Notes: generated from the letters alone by a model not told the origin. A DNA stretch of 64,000 nt from Pseudobdellovibrio sp031428275 (GCA_031428275.1 JANPPC010000034.1:17073-81072); one strand, 5' to 3'. Numbered from the stretch's first letter, positions 22,363 to 31,277 are shown. Made by a program: numbers and translations.

Positions 22363-24189
22363 GTGAAAATTGTTCATCTCTTATCGCAAAATCATTTAAC
22401 CGGAGCCGAGGTTTACGCGGCTAGTTTAGCGCAGGCTCAGCTAGATACGGGACATCAGGTTTACCAAATTTCAAACGGTTTCTTTTGCCCGACCCCTGCG
22501 ATTTGCAAAACGCTCGCCGTCGAAACCAAGTCTAAGCTAACGTTTTATAAGAATGTTCTATGGCTTCGTGATTTCATTCAAAAAAATAATATTCAGATTA
22601 TACACACGCATTCACGCGCAGCCGCCAAGTTAGCTTACTGGGCTCGTGCCGGTTTGAATATTGCGATGGTTTCGACCGTTCATGGGCAGCAGCACTCATC
22701 ATTTTCTAAAAAGCTATTTAATCAATACGGCGATTTTATGATCGCCGTCTGTGAAAACTTAGGTAAACATTTAACCGATGACTTTGGGTACGATCAAAAT
22801 CGAATCAAAGTTTTAAGAAACGCGATCAGCGAAAAAAAATTTCAATTTCAATACGATACGCAAACTCACAACAAATCTGCAGCCAGAAAAATTGCTATCA
22901 TTGGTCGTACGACGGGCCCTAAGCGAAATCGCACCGAACAAGTCATTAGATCTTTAGTTGCTTCGGCTGACGATTACGAAATAACCCTGATCGGCGGCAA
23001 GATCTCTGATCTGCAGCTGATCGAGAACGAAAAGAAAAAAGTCATCGAACTTTGTATACCGGCGCTCACAAGCGAAGCTTACGCCGCGTTTGACCTTGTG
23101 ATCGGAGCGGGGCGCGTTTGTATGGAGGCGCTGATCTCGGGCGTACCAACGATCGCTTTTGGCGAAGCACGCTATGAAGGCTTAGTCACATTAGAAAGCT
23201 TACCCCGTGCCCTTACATCAAATTTCGGTGACATCGATTTAACCTCACCGGGCCCTAGCTTAAATGAAGCTCAATTTAAAAAAGATTTAGTCACTGTTAT
23301 CCCCGCAACTGAACTTAAGTCGCTTTCGGATTTAGCTTCAAAAGAGTTCTCTTTGATTGAACTAAACCGAAAAGTTCAACGCTTATACGAATCAGCATTT
23401 TTTCTGCGCAATTATGCAAAGTGGATTCCCACCTTGATGTACCATAAAATTCCGGCGACTGAAATTCAGACTCAGCACCGTATTTTTGTAACAAAGAAGA
23501 ATTTTGCGATGCATCTTAAGTTTTTTAGATTCGTCGGTTTTAAAACCATTACGTTTTCAGAATTAGCACAGTTTCGTCGCGGCGAAAAAGACTTCTCGTT
23601 ATTTCCGCGTAAGCCATTGATTTTAACTTTTGACGACGGCTACCGCGATAACTTAGAAAACGCCTCGCCTTTGCTTAAGTATTATGGATTTCGTTCACAG
23701 TTGTTTTTACTAGCCAACACGGCCATAAAAAATAATCAGTGGGACATGACGCCCGAATCAGCCGAATCGCCTGGCGCCCACACCGAGCCCGCGCATGAAA
23801 TTATCAGCGGTCAGGAAAGAAAACTTTGGTTAGACAGCGCCTTTGAAATCGGCTCGCACGGTTTTTCACATAAGAAAATCACTGAAATGTCTGATGAAGA
23901 AGCCTTAGTCGAATTAAAAGATTCAAAGACTAGCCTTGAAAAAGAATTTGGTATTCATATTAATACCTACGCTTTCACCTACGGTATCACGAGCGCTAAG
24001 GCCGCACAGCTAGCCGAATTAGCCGGTTACGACTACGCCGTTAATACCGATACGGGCGGTATTTTATTAGAAGAATCCCCTTACCGAATCTTTCGCGTAA
24101 ATATATTTCCCGAAGAAAGTATTTTGTCTTTATGGAAGAAAACCTCAAGCTGGTACCGTAAATACTATTTCAATAAACGAAATAAATAA
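22363..24189 (+). CDS. Fusion of a family 4-like glycosyltransferase and a polysaccharide deacetylase
   Basis: 608 residues from a GTG. The N-terminal ~330 residues look like a GT-B glycosyltransferase: LTGAEVYAASLAQAQ near the start, THSRAAAKLAYWAR, then a nucleotide-sugar half with IAIIGRTTGPKRNR and ALISGVPTIAFGEARYEG. The C-terminal ~240 residues are a NodB deacetylase domain with LTFDDGYRDN (catalytic base and metal Asp) and GSHGFSHKK (metal-binding HxxxH). No signal peptide or membrane segment is visible. The fusion would allow transfer and N-deacetylation of an amino sugar by one polypeptide during surface glycan synthesis; substrates are unknown. A TTGAAA/TAAACT pair 16 bases apart sits so close that transcription could begin at the GTG itself. 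Confidence 0.8.
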   Translation: MKIVHLLSQNHLTGAEVYAASLAQAQLDTGHQVYQISNGFFCPTPAICKTLAVETKSKLTFYKNVLWLRDFIQKNNIQIIHTHSRAAAKLAYWARAGLNIAMVSTVHGQQHSSFSKKLFNQYGDFMIAVCENLGKHLTDDFGYDQNRIKVLRNAISEKKFQFQYDTQTHNKSAARKIAIIGRTTGPKRNRTEQVIRSLVASADDYEITLIGGKISDLQLIENEKKKVIELCIPALTSEAYAAFDLVIGAGRVCMEALISGVPTIAFGEARYEGLVTLESLPRALTSNFGDIDLTSPGPSLNEAQFKKDLVTVIPATELKSLSDLASKEFSLIELNRKVQRLYESAFFLRNYAKWIPTLMYHKIPATEIQTQHRIFVTKKNFAMHLKFFRFVGFKTITFSELAQFRRGEKDFSLFPRKPLILTFDDGYRDNLENASPLLKYYGFRSQLFLLANTAIKNNQWDMTPESAESPGAHTEPAHEIISGQERKLWLDSAFEIGSHGFSHKKITEMSDEEALVELKDSKTSLEKEFGIHINTYAFTYGITSAKAAQLAELAGYDYAVNTDTGGILLEESPYRIFRVNIFPEESILSLWKKTSSWYRKYYFNKRNK

Positions 24190-24191
24190 AA

Positions 24192-26081
24192 CTAAAGCCC
24201 GAAAGATTTTAAGACATTTACGACCAGCACGGCTAAACCGTATGCCAACAAGTTACTAAGTATAAGTTGAATAATTGCTGGTTTCCATGAATTGGCCTCG
24301 CGTTTTAAAATCGCAAACGTAGAAACGCATTGTAATGCAATCATAAAGAAAATTAATATACCAGTTACCGTAGCCACCGTAAAAATCTTCGAGCCATCCG
24401 GAAAGCTTGCCTCACGCATGGCCGTTAATAAACCTTTCGTCTGCGCTTCGCTTTCGCCGCTGACGTTAAAGACCAGGGCTAAAGAAGAAACGAACACTTC
24501 GCGCGCCGCAAAGGCCGAGATCAATCCGAAGCCTACGCGCCAATCAACACCTAAAGGCTTAAAGATGGGTTCTACAACTTGACCCACTTGGGCCGCATAA
24601 CTCTGTGAAGCAATTTGGGCTTCTGTCATCTCAACGCCCACCGGGGGGCGCGGAAAAGTTGTTCCAAACCACAAAACCAAGGCTAAAATTAAAATGATCG
24701 GACCCGCTCGAAACACGAAAGTTTTCGACTTGGCGAAAGCTTGTAAAACTAGAATGTTCATACGCGGGCGACGGTACAACGGAAGCTCCATCATTAAACG
24801 TGAATGGGGCTCGCCTTTCAGAATTTTAGAAAGAATTTTTGAAGCGACTGCGCCGACTACAATAGCGCCGAAATACAGCAAGGCCATAATCAAACCCGCT
24901 TTTAGCGGCTGACCGTCTCCAATTAAAAAACCAATCATCAGACCATAAACTGGTAAACGCGCCGAACACGTCAAAAAAGGAATGATACTTTGCGCGATCA
25001 GTTTCTCTTTTTTTGAAGTGATATTTCGGGTCGCCATAATGGCTGGGATTGAACAAGCAAAACCCGACAGCAACGGAACAAATGATCGCCCGCCTAAGCC
25101 AACGGCCGATAGGGGTTTATCAATAAGGGCCCCGACCCGAGCTAGGTAGCCCGTTGATTCTAAGATACCAATACCTAAAAATAAAATAAAAATTTGCGGA
25201 ACAAAAATCACAACGCCGCCAATAGCAGCGATCAATCCCGAACCCAAAAAATCACCCACTAGATTCGGAATAGTTGCAGTGACCTTCGCTGCCGTAGCAC
25301 CGAAAAATTCATCAATAACATCCATCACCGGAGCCGCTAACCAATAGATCGACGAAAACAATAACGTCATCAAAACAAAAAAGATCACTAAGCCGAAAAC
25401 TGGATGTAAAAAAATATGATCAAGCTTAGCCGTTAACTGCAGCGCCGAATTTTTTTCGCTATTTTTATTGGTAACAACTAAATCTGATGTTTTTTGCGCC
25501 CAATCTAACATCTGCTCTTGCTTTTGAATGTTCCATGCCGGTGCAGAGATTGGGTTAATTCCTGGCAATGGCTGCTTCATCAGTAGAATGATATGGTCAA
25601 GCCCGCGCCCTAGAATACCGTCAAACAAAACGACCGGAGTTTTTAACTTTTCTTTTAAAAGCTCTTGGTTAAAAACCGAACCCTCTTTTTCTAAAAGGTC
25701 CATCATAGTAATGACTAAAATGACAGGGTAACCCGTTTCGCGCAGCTGCTCAGCTAAAACTAAATGGCGATTCAATTGCGTTCCGTCGGCTACAATGATC
25801 ACCCCATCGATATGGTGCGGAAATTTCTGCTGGTCAAACAAAGTGTTATAGGTCACTTTTTCGTCTTCTGATTGCGGATTCAACGAATAAACGCCTGGTG
25901 TATCAATAATTTTCGCCTGAAAGTTTTCAAATTTCTCACTCAGCTGGCTGCGTAAAGGCCCCATGCTGTATTCAACTGTCGCTCCGGGATAGTTTACGGT
26001 TTTAGCACGCGATCCCGTTAACCAATTATAGAGAGTCGTTTTTCCGGCATTTGGAGATCCAACTAGCGCCCATGTAGACAT
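24192..26081 (-). CDS. feoB: Ferrous iron transport protein FeoB
   Basis: 629 residues, shorter than the ~770 of E. coli but within family range. The N-terminal GTPase domain has G1 GSPNAGKTT at residues 8-16, a switch region TVNYPGATVE, G3 DTPGVYSL and a G4-like TMMD. About eight or more transmembrane segments follow, including the gate motifs GRSFVPLLSGFACSIPAIM and SCSARLPVYGLMIG-like sequence (TCSARLPVYGL). It imports Fe(II) across the inner membrane. Its start lies inside the end of feoA (19-base overlap), so the pair is coupled, and a Fur-like box lies upstream of feoA. Confidence 0.95.
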   Translation of the reverse strand: MSTWALVGSPNAGKTTLYNWLTGSRAKTVNYPGATVEYSMGPLRSQLSEKFENFQAKIIDTPGVYSLNPQSEDEKVTYNTLFDQQKFPHHIDGVIIVADGTQLNRHLVLAEQLRETGYPVILVITMMDLLEKEGSVFNQELLKEKLKTPVVLFDGILGRGLDHIILLMKQPLPGINPISAPAWNIQKQEQMLDWAQKTSDLVVTNKNSEKNSALQLTAKLDHIFLHPVFGLVIFFVLMTLLFSSIYWLAAPVMDVIDEFFGATAAKVTATIPNLVGDFLGSGLIAAIGGVVIFVPQIFILFLGIGILESTGYLARVGALIDKPLSAVGLGGRSFVPLLSGFACSIPAIMATRNITSKKEKLIAQSIIPFLTCSARLPVYGLMIGFLIGDGQPLKAGLIMALLYFGAIVVGAVASKILSKILKGEPHSRLMMELPLYRRPRMNILVLQAFAKSKTFVFRAGPIILILALVLWFGTTFPRPPVGVEMTEAQIASQSYAAQVGQVVEPIFKPLGVDWRVGFGLISAFAAREVFVSSLALVFNVSGESEAQTKGLLTAMREASFPDGSKIFTVATVTGILIFFMIALQCVSTFAILKREANSWKPAIIQLILSNLLAYGLAVLVVNVLKSFGL

Positions 26082-26275
26082 GCCATCTCCTGCTCGTTCA
26101 GTGCTAATCGGGTTTGGCCATATTCGATGACCGTTACCGTTCCGAAAGAAATTTTACGAATGATCTTAATTTGCACACCGGGACGTAAACCTAATTCATA
26201 AAGACGCTGTACAATTTCTGTAGAGGTTTCGTTCTTAGTTAAGGCTTCGATTTTATCGATGGTCAGGGTTTTCAT
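26063..26275 (-). CDS. feoA: Ferrous iron transport protein FeoA
   Basis: 70 residues with the SH3-like FeoA pattern: an N-terminal helix, RLYELGLRPGVQIKIIRK, then GTVTVIEYGQTRLALNEQEMACL. FeoA is a small cytoplasmic partner of FeoB. The gene overlaps feoB by 19 bases and is first in the operon. Confidence 0.9.
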   Translation of the reverse strand: MKTLTIDKIEALTKNETSTEIVQRLYELGLRPGVQIKIIRKISFGTVTVIEYGQTRLALNEQEMACLHGR

Positions 26276-26328
26276 TACATTTCCTAAAAGCGATTGCGGC
26301 CGGAACCCTCTATCTCAACCCGCCGGTT

Positions 26329-26347
26329 CTAAATGACAATCATTTTC
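26329..26347 (-). promoter_or_regulatory. Fur-box-like operator upstream of feoAB
   Basis: CTAAATGACAATCATTTTC matches the 19-base Fur consensus at 14 of 19 positions, including the central AATGAxAATCATT core. It lies 54 bases upstream of the feoA start, a usual place for iron-dependent repression by Fur. The site is nearly palindromic, so its strand is nominal. Confidence 0.65.
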
Positions 26348-26532
26348 AATAAAGCCCACCTAAATGAATACAGATTGAGAATTCTCCTTTGTTCAAAACA
26401 CCGTCACCTTCATCTGATACGAATCCGACGAGCGGCCCAGAAGTCTAGCTGTGAAGCCTAGTTATGGACCAATTTTATGCAGCTTTAATTGATAGAGTTT
26501 AAGTCCGCTGCATTTTACCCCGATTTGAAAGT

Positions 26533-27552
26533 ATGAAACCACTGCAAACGTTGATTCTAATAAGTCTTTTTACGTTTTCACTTGCTAGCAAAGGCGAAGT
26601 GCTTCGCTTCCCGCAGGCCTGCACCTCAGGTATTTTAGAAATCAGTAATTTAAAAAATTTGAATCTGCGCGTTTGGTTACAAAAATTTAGCCCTCTCTTG
26701 ATTTCTGAGAACGAGCTTACTTTGAAACCCTTGTCGACAATGCGATTTAATTTAACGGTTATCAGCTCCGAAGATCGCTTCAGCATACTTAATCTAAACG
26801 CGACTGATTCTATTAAAGTTAGTCTGACCTGTAATAAAAAAATCTACCCCGCTCATTCGTTTGAGGGTGGCTATTTGACATTTGCTAAATCTGACTTACC
26901 TCAGAACAAAATATGGTTACAAAATTTATTCATCGGTCAGAATTCATTCAGCATCGAATTATTAGATGCAAAAATGAATTTGCAAAGCAAGTTTCGGGTC
27001 ACTTTAAAGTCGAATCAAAGTACTAACTTCAATCCGCCCACTCGCGGTGTAAATTGGACGCACTTTCGTATTTCAGCCAAAGAAAGATTTACGGCCTATA
27101 ATTTGACTTCAAACGGTTCTGCAAGCCCCGTTTTCGTGTCACCGCAAGAATCGAAAGTTGATCGCAAGGCCGCCTACTTTCTAGTTGAACAACGCACTGG
27201 TGAAACTGATTCGTACATTGTTCGAATCATAGCCCCCCTGATGATCGCCCGTGCGCGCCAACAAGTAGCTGATCCCAGTCTAGAGCAAATACTTTTCGCT
27301 AAAATAGAAAAAGGTTCGCAAGGTTTCAATCGTAATTGGTCAAAATTCGATAAAAGTTTTTGGTCGTGGTCGGTCAGTGAAGTTACAAACTTTGCAGACC
27401 TCGGTAGCACTTCGTGCAATGGCTTTCCGCAAGCCGTCGAAGACCGAGTTGATCAGTGGGTTACTCAACCTGGGCAAACTTGTTTTTGGAGTTACCGAAT
27501 TAGAAAAGAGCTTAAACCAGAAGAAGTTGCCGCCGGAGTATCGCTACCCTAG
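26533..27552 (+). CDS. Exported protein with a possible BP74-like C-terminal domain
   Basis: 339 residues with a signal peptide (about 1-21, ending SKG-EV). The first ~190 residues are beta-rich and unrecognised. The last ~120 residues (AAYFLVEQRTGETDSYIVRI, then ARARQQVADP, FNRNWSKF, FWSWSVSEVTNF and TCFWSYRIRKEL) resemble the BP74 N-terminal domain family, in which a ligand or calcium-binding fold contains the order FVxxLTDPxxIxxAR, YNxxWSFH, FFEVAxEVCD and WCPWSSR. The match is by pattern only. The start ATG has no strong ribosome site. It ends three bases before the convergent PTPS-like gene. Confidence 0.55.
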   Translation: MKPLQTLILISLFTFSLASKGEVLRFPQACTSGILEISNLKNLNLRVWLQKFSPLLISENELTLKPLSTMRFNLTVISSEDRFSILNLNATDSIKVSLTCNKKIYPAHSFEGGYLTFAKSDLPQNKIWLQNLFIGQNSFSIELLDAKMNLQSKFRVTLKSNQSTNFNPPTRGVNWTHFRISAKERFTAYNLTSNGSASPVFVSPQESKVDRKAAYFLVEQRTGETDSYIVRIIAPLMIARARQQVADPSLEQILFAKIEKGSQGFNRNWSKFDKSFWSWSVSEVTNFADLGSTSCNGFPQAVEDRVDQWVTQPGQTCFWSYRIRKELKPEEVAAGVSLP

Positions 27553-27555
27553 CGC

Positions 27556-28053
27556 TTAAACTGATTCACCGAACTCGGTCGATGCACTTTGCCCGAGAGT
27601 TTCTTCAACACTGACACAAACTTTTTTAACATTTAATTTTTTAAATGCATGAAAAAATTCAGTCGCTAGTAGAACAGACAATTGCTCAACACTTGTATTA
27701 TTAATTTCAAGCCAAATAACTTCATTCATTGGCAATGAATAAAAACGGTCGCGAAAGTGAATGTCGTAATTCTTGCCATCTAAGCTAATTTTGTACTTCA
27801 TATCTTTATGAAGGCTAGGCAATAAAATATGCTCGTCCCAAAGATCTAAACGACTTTTAATATGCTTTTTTAAAACGTTAAAATCGACGAAGTAACCCTC
27901 GGTAAAATCAGCATGCGAAGGGCAAGTGATATCTACCTTCACTTGATAATTATGGCCATGCAGCATTTCGGCGTGCTGATCATCAAAAATTAAAAAGTGC
28001 GCCGACGAGAACTTAAAATTTTGTTTAGCTAAATGAAGTGTTGTCAATGTCAT
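27556..28053 (-). CDS. PTPS/QueD-family protein lacking the catalytic Cys
   Basis: 165 residues with the tunnel-fold pterin family hallmarks: zinc ligands in SSAH and LHGHNYQVKV, a D-H region WDEHILLPS, and a late glutamate in SVEETLGQSASTEFG. In QueD and many PTPS proteins a Cys lies four residues before the HGH box; here that position is Ala (HAEMLHGH). It is longer than QueD by a ~40-residue insertion in the middle. AAGGA about 7 bases before the ATG supports the start. It is divergent from, and 26 bases away from, a canonical queD. It may act on another pterin or be a non-catalytic partner. Confidence 0.7.
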   Translation of the reverse strand: MTLTTLHLAKQNFKFSSAHFLIFDDQHAEMLHGHNYQVKVDITCPSHADFTEGYFVDFNVLKKHIKSRLDLWDEHILLPSLHKDMKYKISLDGKNYDIHFRDRFYSLPMNEVIWLEINNTSVEQLSVLLATEFFHAFKKLNVKKVCVSVEETLGQSASTEFGESV

Positions 28054-28070
28054 GGTTGATCCTTTAAAAT
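28041..28070 (+). promoter_or_regulatory. Promoter for queD, predicting a leaderless mRNA
   Basis: TTGTCA (28041-28046) and TAAAAT (28065-28070) are each one base from consensus and 18 bases apart. The ATG of queD begins at 28080, so transcription would start at or within about three bases of the initiation codon. There is no ribosome binding sequence before the ATG. The -35 box lies within the first codons of the divergent PTPS-like gene. Confidence 0.5.
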
Positions 28071-28079
28071 AAAACTACC

Positions 28080-28442
28080 ATGAAATACGAATTGAAACAG
28101 CATTTTCAAATAGAATCAGCGCGTTTTTTACCAAATTTACCAGCCAGCCATCCTTGCTCGCGCATGCATGGCCACAGTTTCAAAATCATCTTAACCTTAG
28201 TTGGCCCGCTCGATGAAAAAGTGGGTTGGGTCATGGATTATAACGAAATTAGTTTCGCGATGCGGCCACTACTTAATCAGATTGATCACCGTGTTTTGAA
28301 TGAGGTCGCAGGCTTAGAAAACCCCACTTCTGAACTTTTAGCTAAATGGATTTATGACCAAATGAAAACGAAAATAACTATACTAAAAGATGTAACGGTC
28401 GCAGAAACCCCTGCAACAGAATGTCGCTACCCTGCATCTTAG
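28080..28442 (+). CDS. queD: 6-carboxy-tetrahydropterin synthase QueD
   Basis: 120 residues, the normal QueD length. It has the CxxxHGH motif (CSRMHGHSFK), a conserved D-H pair (QIDHRVLNEV), PTSELLAKWIY and the terminal glutamate region VAETPATECRYP. QueD converts dihydroneopterin triphosphate to 6-carboxy-tetrahydropterin, the second step towards queuosine. The queuosine enzyme QueG is encoded at 58191. No Shine-Dalgarno sequence precedes the start. Confidence 0.9.
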   Translation: MKYELKQHFQIESARFLPNLPASHPCSRMHGHSFKIILTLVGPLDEKVGWVMDYNEISFAMRPLLNQIDHRVLNEVAGLENPTSELLAKWIYDQMKTKITILKDVTVAETPATECRYPAS

Positions 28443-28468
28443 CCGAAGCGGATCAGCTCAGCTTAGTG

Positions 28469-29299
28469 TTAAGCTAAAGAGCTGTTTACTTTAACGGGAC
28501 TATTTAACTGCTCTGCCGGATTGAAATCTGTTGGTAATTGGCCTTTTGCATAAAGCATCACGACGGTGCTACCCATACGAAAAGCTCCCAGTTCATCACC
28601 TTTTTGGATAGGTAGATTGTAACTCTTGGTAAAGTTCGCCGACGATAGTAATTGGTTGCCAACGATTGATGTATCAAACGCTAAAATAATTTGGCCTACA
28701 TTTGTGGCTCCGACGAACATCACACCCACGGGCCCGCGGTCTGTTTCGATTTCGACTAAAATGCGCTCATTAATCGAAAATAACTCGTGGATATTTTCGG
28801 TTGACCACGCATTCACAGGCCATAAAGCACCGGGGATGTGCGTGATTTTTTTGATCGTGCCCGTCACCGGAGAGTGCACGCGGTGATAATCAGTGGGGCA
28901 CAAATAGTAAGTTAGAAAAATTCCGTCCAGCCATTTTTTCAAAGCATCTGGATCTTGCGTGAAGTTTGCCAGCGAATAGGTTTTACCCTTAGCTTGAATC
29001 AATTTACCTTCGCTCATGATCGCCGCCTGCGTGATGACTGAGTCAGCCGGATTCAAAGCCCAAGTTGCCCCTAGGGGCCGAATCCCCGGTTTCAGGCGAC
29101 GGATAAAGAATTCTCCTAAAGAGTCGTATTTTGAAATCGGAAATTCGGCTTCGTTTAAGTCAATCTTGTAAGCTTGTGCAAAGTTTTCAATGATCAAATT
29201 CTTCAACCAACCCAGAAAGGGCGGAAATTTGAGATGAACAAGTTTTCCGACAAAATAACTAAGGTGATTCTTCGGTAAAAATCGAGTGATTGCTGACAT
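28469..29299 (-). CDS. psd: Phosphatidylserine decarboxylase
   Basis: 276 residues. The self-cleavage site is in FRMGSTVVMLY, where processing between Gly and Ser creates the pyruvoyl prosthetic group. Other family markers are FFIRRLKPGIRP, PTDYHRVHSPVTG and VMFVGATNVGQI. The enzyme makes phosphatidylethanolamine at the inner membrane. Its start codon is 28 bases from the divergent FAD-dehydrogenase gene, and that gene's promoter overlaps it. Confidence 0.9.
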   Translation of the reverse strand: MSAITRFLPKNHLSYFVGKLVHLKFPPFLGWLKNLIIENFAQAYKIDLNEAEFPISKYDSLGEFFIRRLKPGIRPLGATWALNPADSVITQAAIMSEGKLIQAKGKTYSLANFTQDPDALKKWLDGIFLTYYLCPTDYHRVHSPVTGTIKKITHIPGALWPVNAWSTENIHELFSINERILVEIETDRGPVGVMFVGATNVGQIILAFDTSIVGNQLLSSANFTKSYNLPIQKGDELGAFRMGSTVVMLYAKGQLPTDFNPAEQLNSPVKVNSSLA

Positions 29300-29318
29300 G
29301 GCTCTATCTTGCTATAAT
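29290..29318 (+). promoter_or_regulatory. Promoter with consensus -10 box, predicting a leaderless mRNA
   Basis: A perfect TATAAT at 29313-29318 lies 17 bases after TTGCTG at 29290-29295. Transcription would begin about 29325, while the likely start codon is the ATG at 29328, so the leader would be about three bases or none. No ribosome binding sequence is present. The -35 element lies inside the first codons of psd. Confidence 0.5.
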
Positions 29319-29327
29319 CTTTGTCTC

Positions 29328-30974
29328 ATGTCGAAGATTTTCAAAGACCTTAAAGTAGATATTAATCAGGAGTTATCCGAGCACTTAGCTTGGTTACTAC
29401 CTCAGCACGGCATGGAAAAGCACGGTGCGTACCGTATTCTGCGCCAATCCGTTGATGCGCGTAAAAAACACTCGCCGCATTTTGTTTATACAATTGAAGT
29501 TGCAGACGAGCTCGAAGAGCTCAGTTTAGAAAAATTTGAATTACCGCGTATAGAAAAATTACCGGCTGATTTTCAAAAACCAATTATCGTTGGATCAGGC
29601 CCCGCTGGTTTATTTGCGGCGTTACGTTTAGTCGAACGCGGTATTCCTTGCCGCTTATTCGAGCGCGGTAGCGAATCAGTCGACCGTATCAAGGGTATTA
29701 ATAAGTACTGGCGTTATGGTCAGTTAGATCCGCGTAATAACGTTTGCTACGGCGAAGGCGGCGCTGGTTTGTACTCAGATGGTAAACTGATCACGCGAAT
29801 CAAATCAGAACACATACCGTATGTGCTTAATCGTTTGGTTCAGTTCGGCGCACCGGCCGAAATTCAGTGGCTATCAAACCCCCACGTCGGTTCAGATAAG
29901 ATTCGCAGAGTCATACCGTTGATGCGTGAATTTTTAAAACAGCATGGCTGTGAAATTCACTATAACTCTCAAGTAAAAAGTTTGCTTTACGGTAAACGCA
30001 GTAGCGCCAATGCCGCGCAGGCTCGCCCCTTGACCGGACGCGGTGGCATACCTGGTTTTAAAAACGCAAACCCCATTTCTCAGGGTAGTGTCGAGGGCGT
30101 TGTTACAGAACAAGGCATTGAATATCGATCGGATCATGTGATTCTAGCCACGGGCCATTCGGCCGAAGATATGTTAAATCACCTGATCGATTCGGATGTT
30201 TTCGTTGAGGGAAAGTCATTTGCCATGGGTTTACGGATCGAGCATCCGCAAAAAGAAATTAACCAAATTCAATACCGAGACTTCGCCGAACATCCGAAGC
30301 TAGGCTCGGCTAATTATAAGTTAGCTCATCACGATGATAAAACAGGTGTCGGCGTTTACAGTTTCTGCATGTGTCCCGGAGGCTATGTCTTATCTAGCGG
30401 CACCGAAAAAGACGGAATCGTCGTCAACGGAATGAGTAACTTTAACCGCAATTCTCCTTACGCGAATGCCGCGATCGTGGTGAGCATAAACCACGATGAT
30501 CTTTTCGGATCTGATCGCATGGGCGGAATGAAACTGCGACGTGAAATCGAAACTCGCGCGTATGATTCAATTCAAGCCGCGGGCGGAACAAAAGAATTAC
30601 CGGCGCAGAACTTAATGTCGTTTTTAAATAAGTCAGACCGCAATGTTTTAAACTCAAGCTCGTCTCCATCAGGCGTCAAAGCTATTCGTTTAGATGAGTT
30701 ACTTCCTGAATTTATGTACGGCAAAATCAAAGAGGGCATCGAAAAATTTAACCAAAACATGCGCGGTTTCATCACTAATAAATCGCAATTATACGGAGTT
30801 GAATCGCGCACCTCGTGCCCATTAAGAGTAACCCGCGACGCTGAAACCCTAGAAAGCGTTTCGCACACGGGATTATTTCCGTGCGGTGAAGGCGCGGGCT
30901 ATGCCGGCGGAATCACTTCGGCAGCCTGCGACGGGATCAACTGCGCCGATAAAATTTTTGACAGTCTTAGTTAA
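29328..30974 (+). CDS. FAD-dependent dehydrogenase (COG2509-like)
   Basis: 548 residues from the ATG at 29328; an upstream GTG at 29286 would overlap psd and adds no family-like sequence. An N-terminal ~80-residue domain with RILRQSVDARKKHSPHFVY is characteristic of this family. The FAD site IIVGSGPAGLFAALRLVERG follows, then GGAGLYSDGKL, SCPLRVTRD and GLFPCGEGAGYAGGITSAA, where the last is the FAD-contacting C-terminal motif. Members are cytoplasmic oxidoreductases of unknown substrate, sometimes called NAD(P)/FAD-dependent. A residual insertion near residues 220-245 is Ala/Arg-rich. A stem-loop terminator follows at 31101. Confidence 0.8.
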   Translation: MSKIFKDLKVDINQELSEHLAWLLPQHGMEKHGAYRILRQSVDARKKHSPHFVYTIEVADELEELSLEKFELPRIEKLPADFQKPIIVGSGPAGLFAALRLVERGIPCRLFERGSESVDRIKGINKYWRYGQLDPRNNVCYGEGGAGLYSDGKLITRIKSEHIPYVLNRLVQFGAPAEIQWLSNPHVGSDKIRRVIPLMREFLKQHGCEIHYNSQVKSLLYGKRSSANAAQARPLTGRGGIPGFKNANPISQGSVEGVVTEQGIEYRSDHVILATGHSAEDMLNHLIDSDVFVEGKSFAMGLRIEHPQKEINQIQYRDFAEHPKLGSANYKLAHHDDKTGVGVYSFCMCPGGYVLSSGTEKDGIVVNGMSNFNRNSPYANAAIVVSINHDDLFGSDRMGGMKLRREIETRAYDSIQAAGGTKELPAQNLMSFLNKSDRNVLNSSSSPSGVKAIRLDELLPEFMYGKIKEGIEKFNQNMRGFITNKSQLYGVESRTSCPLRVTRDAETLESVSHTGLFPCGEGAGYAGGITSAACDGINCADKIFDSLS

Positions 30975-31100
30975 GAGCTAATAAAATAATACCTAAAATA
31001 ACTCGAGTTTTGCGAACACACTTCCGATACCATCTACAGTTGAATAGATAATTATCCGACATACGAACTTCCTTTCATGAGGAAGGGCTTCATGTCTTCT

Positions 31101-31133
31101 AAAAGCGAGTTGGCGCCAAGCTAAACTCGCTTT
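31101..31133 (+). terminator. Rho-independent terminator after the FAD dehydrogenase
   Basis: AAAAGCGAGTT pairs with AACTCGCTTTT across an 11-base loop, followed by a T-rich stretch. It lies 127 bases after the dehydrogenase stop. Confidence 0.6.
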
Positions 31134-31174
31134 TGCATTTTCTGGGCAAAGTAAAAAACGTAGGCATTAAAACC

Positions 31175-31208
31175 AAAAAAAAGGCCCTGAATTTCTTCAG
31201 AGCCTTTT
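31175..31208 (-). terminator. Rho-independent terminator of the DEAD-box helicase gene
   Basis: On the minus strand AAGGCTCTGAA pairs with TTCAGGGCCTT (one mismatch) and is followed by a run of T (the A-run from 31175 on the plus strand). It lies about 70 bases past the helicase stop codon. Confidence 0.65.
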
Positions 31209-31277
31209 GAGTTTTTAAAAATTGGTGTTTTTTAAAAACTTAATATTTAACTAAGCGAAAATTCGCCGGGCCAACAA

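Noticed and set aside
28054..28079. preQ1 riboswitch before queD
   Set aside because: Only 26 bases separate the divergent genes, and the predicted transcript has no leader.
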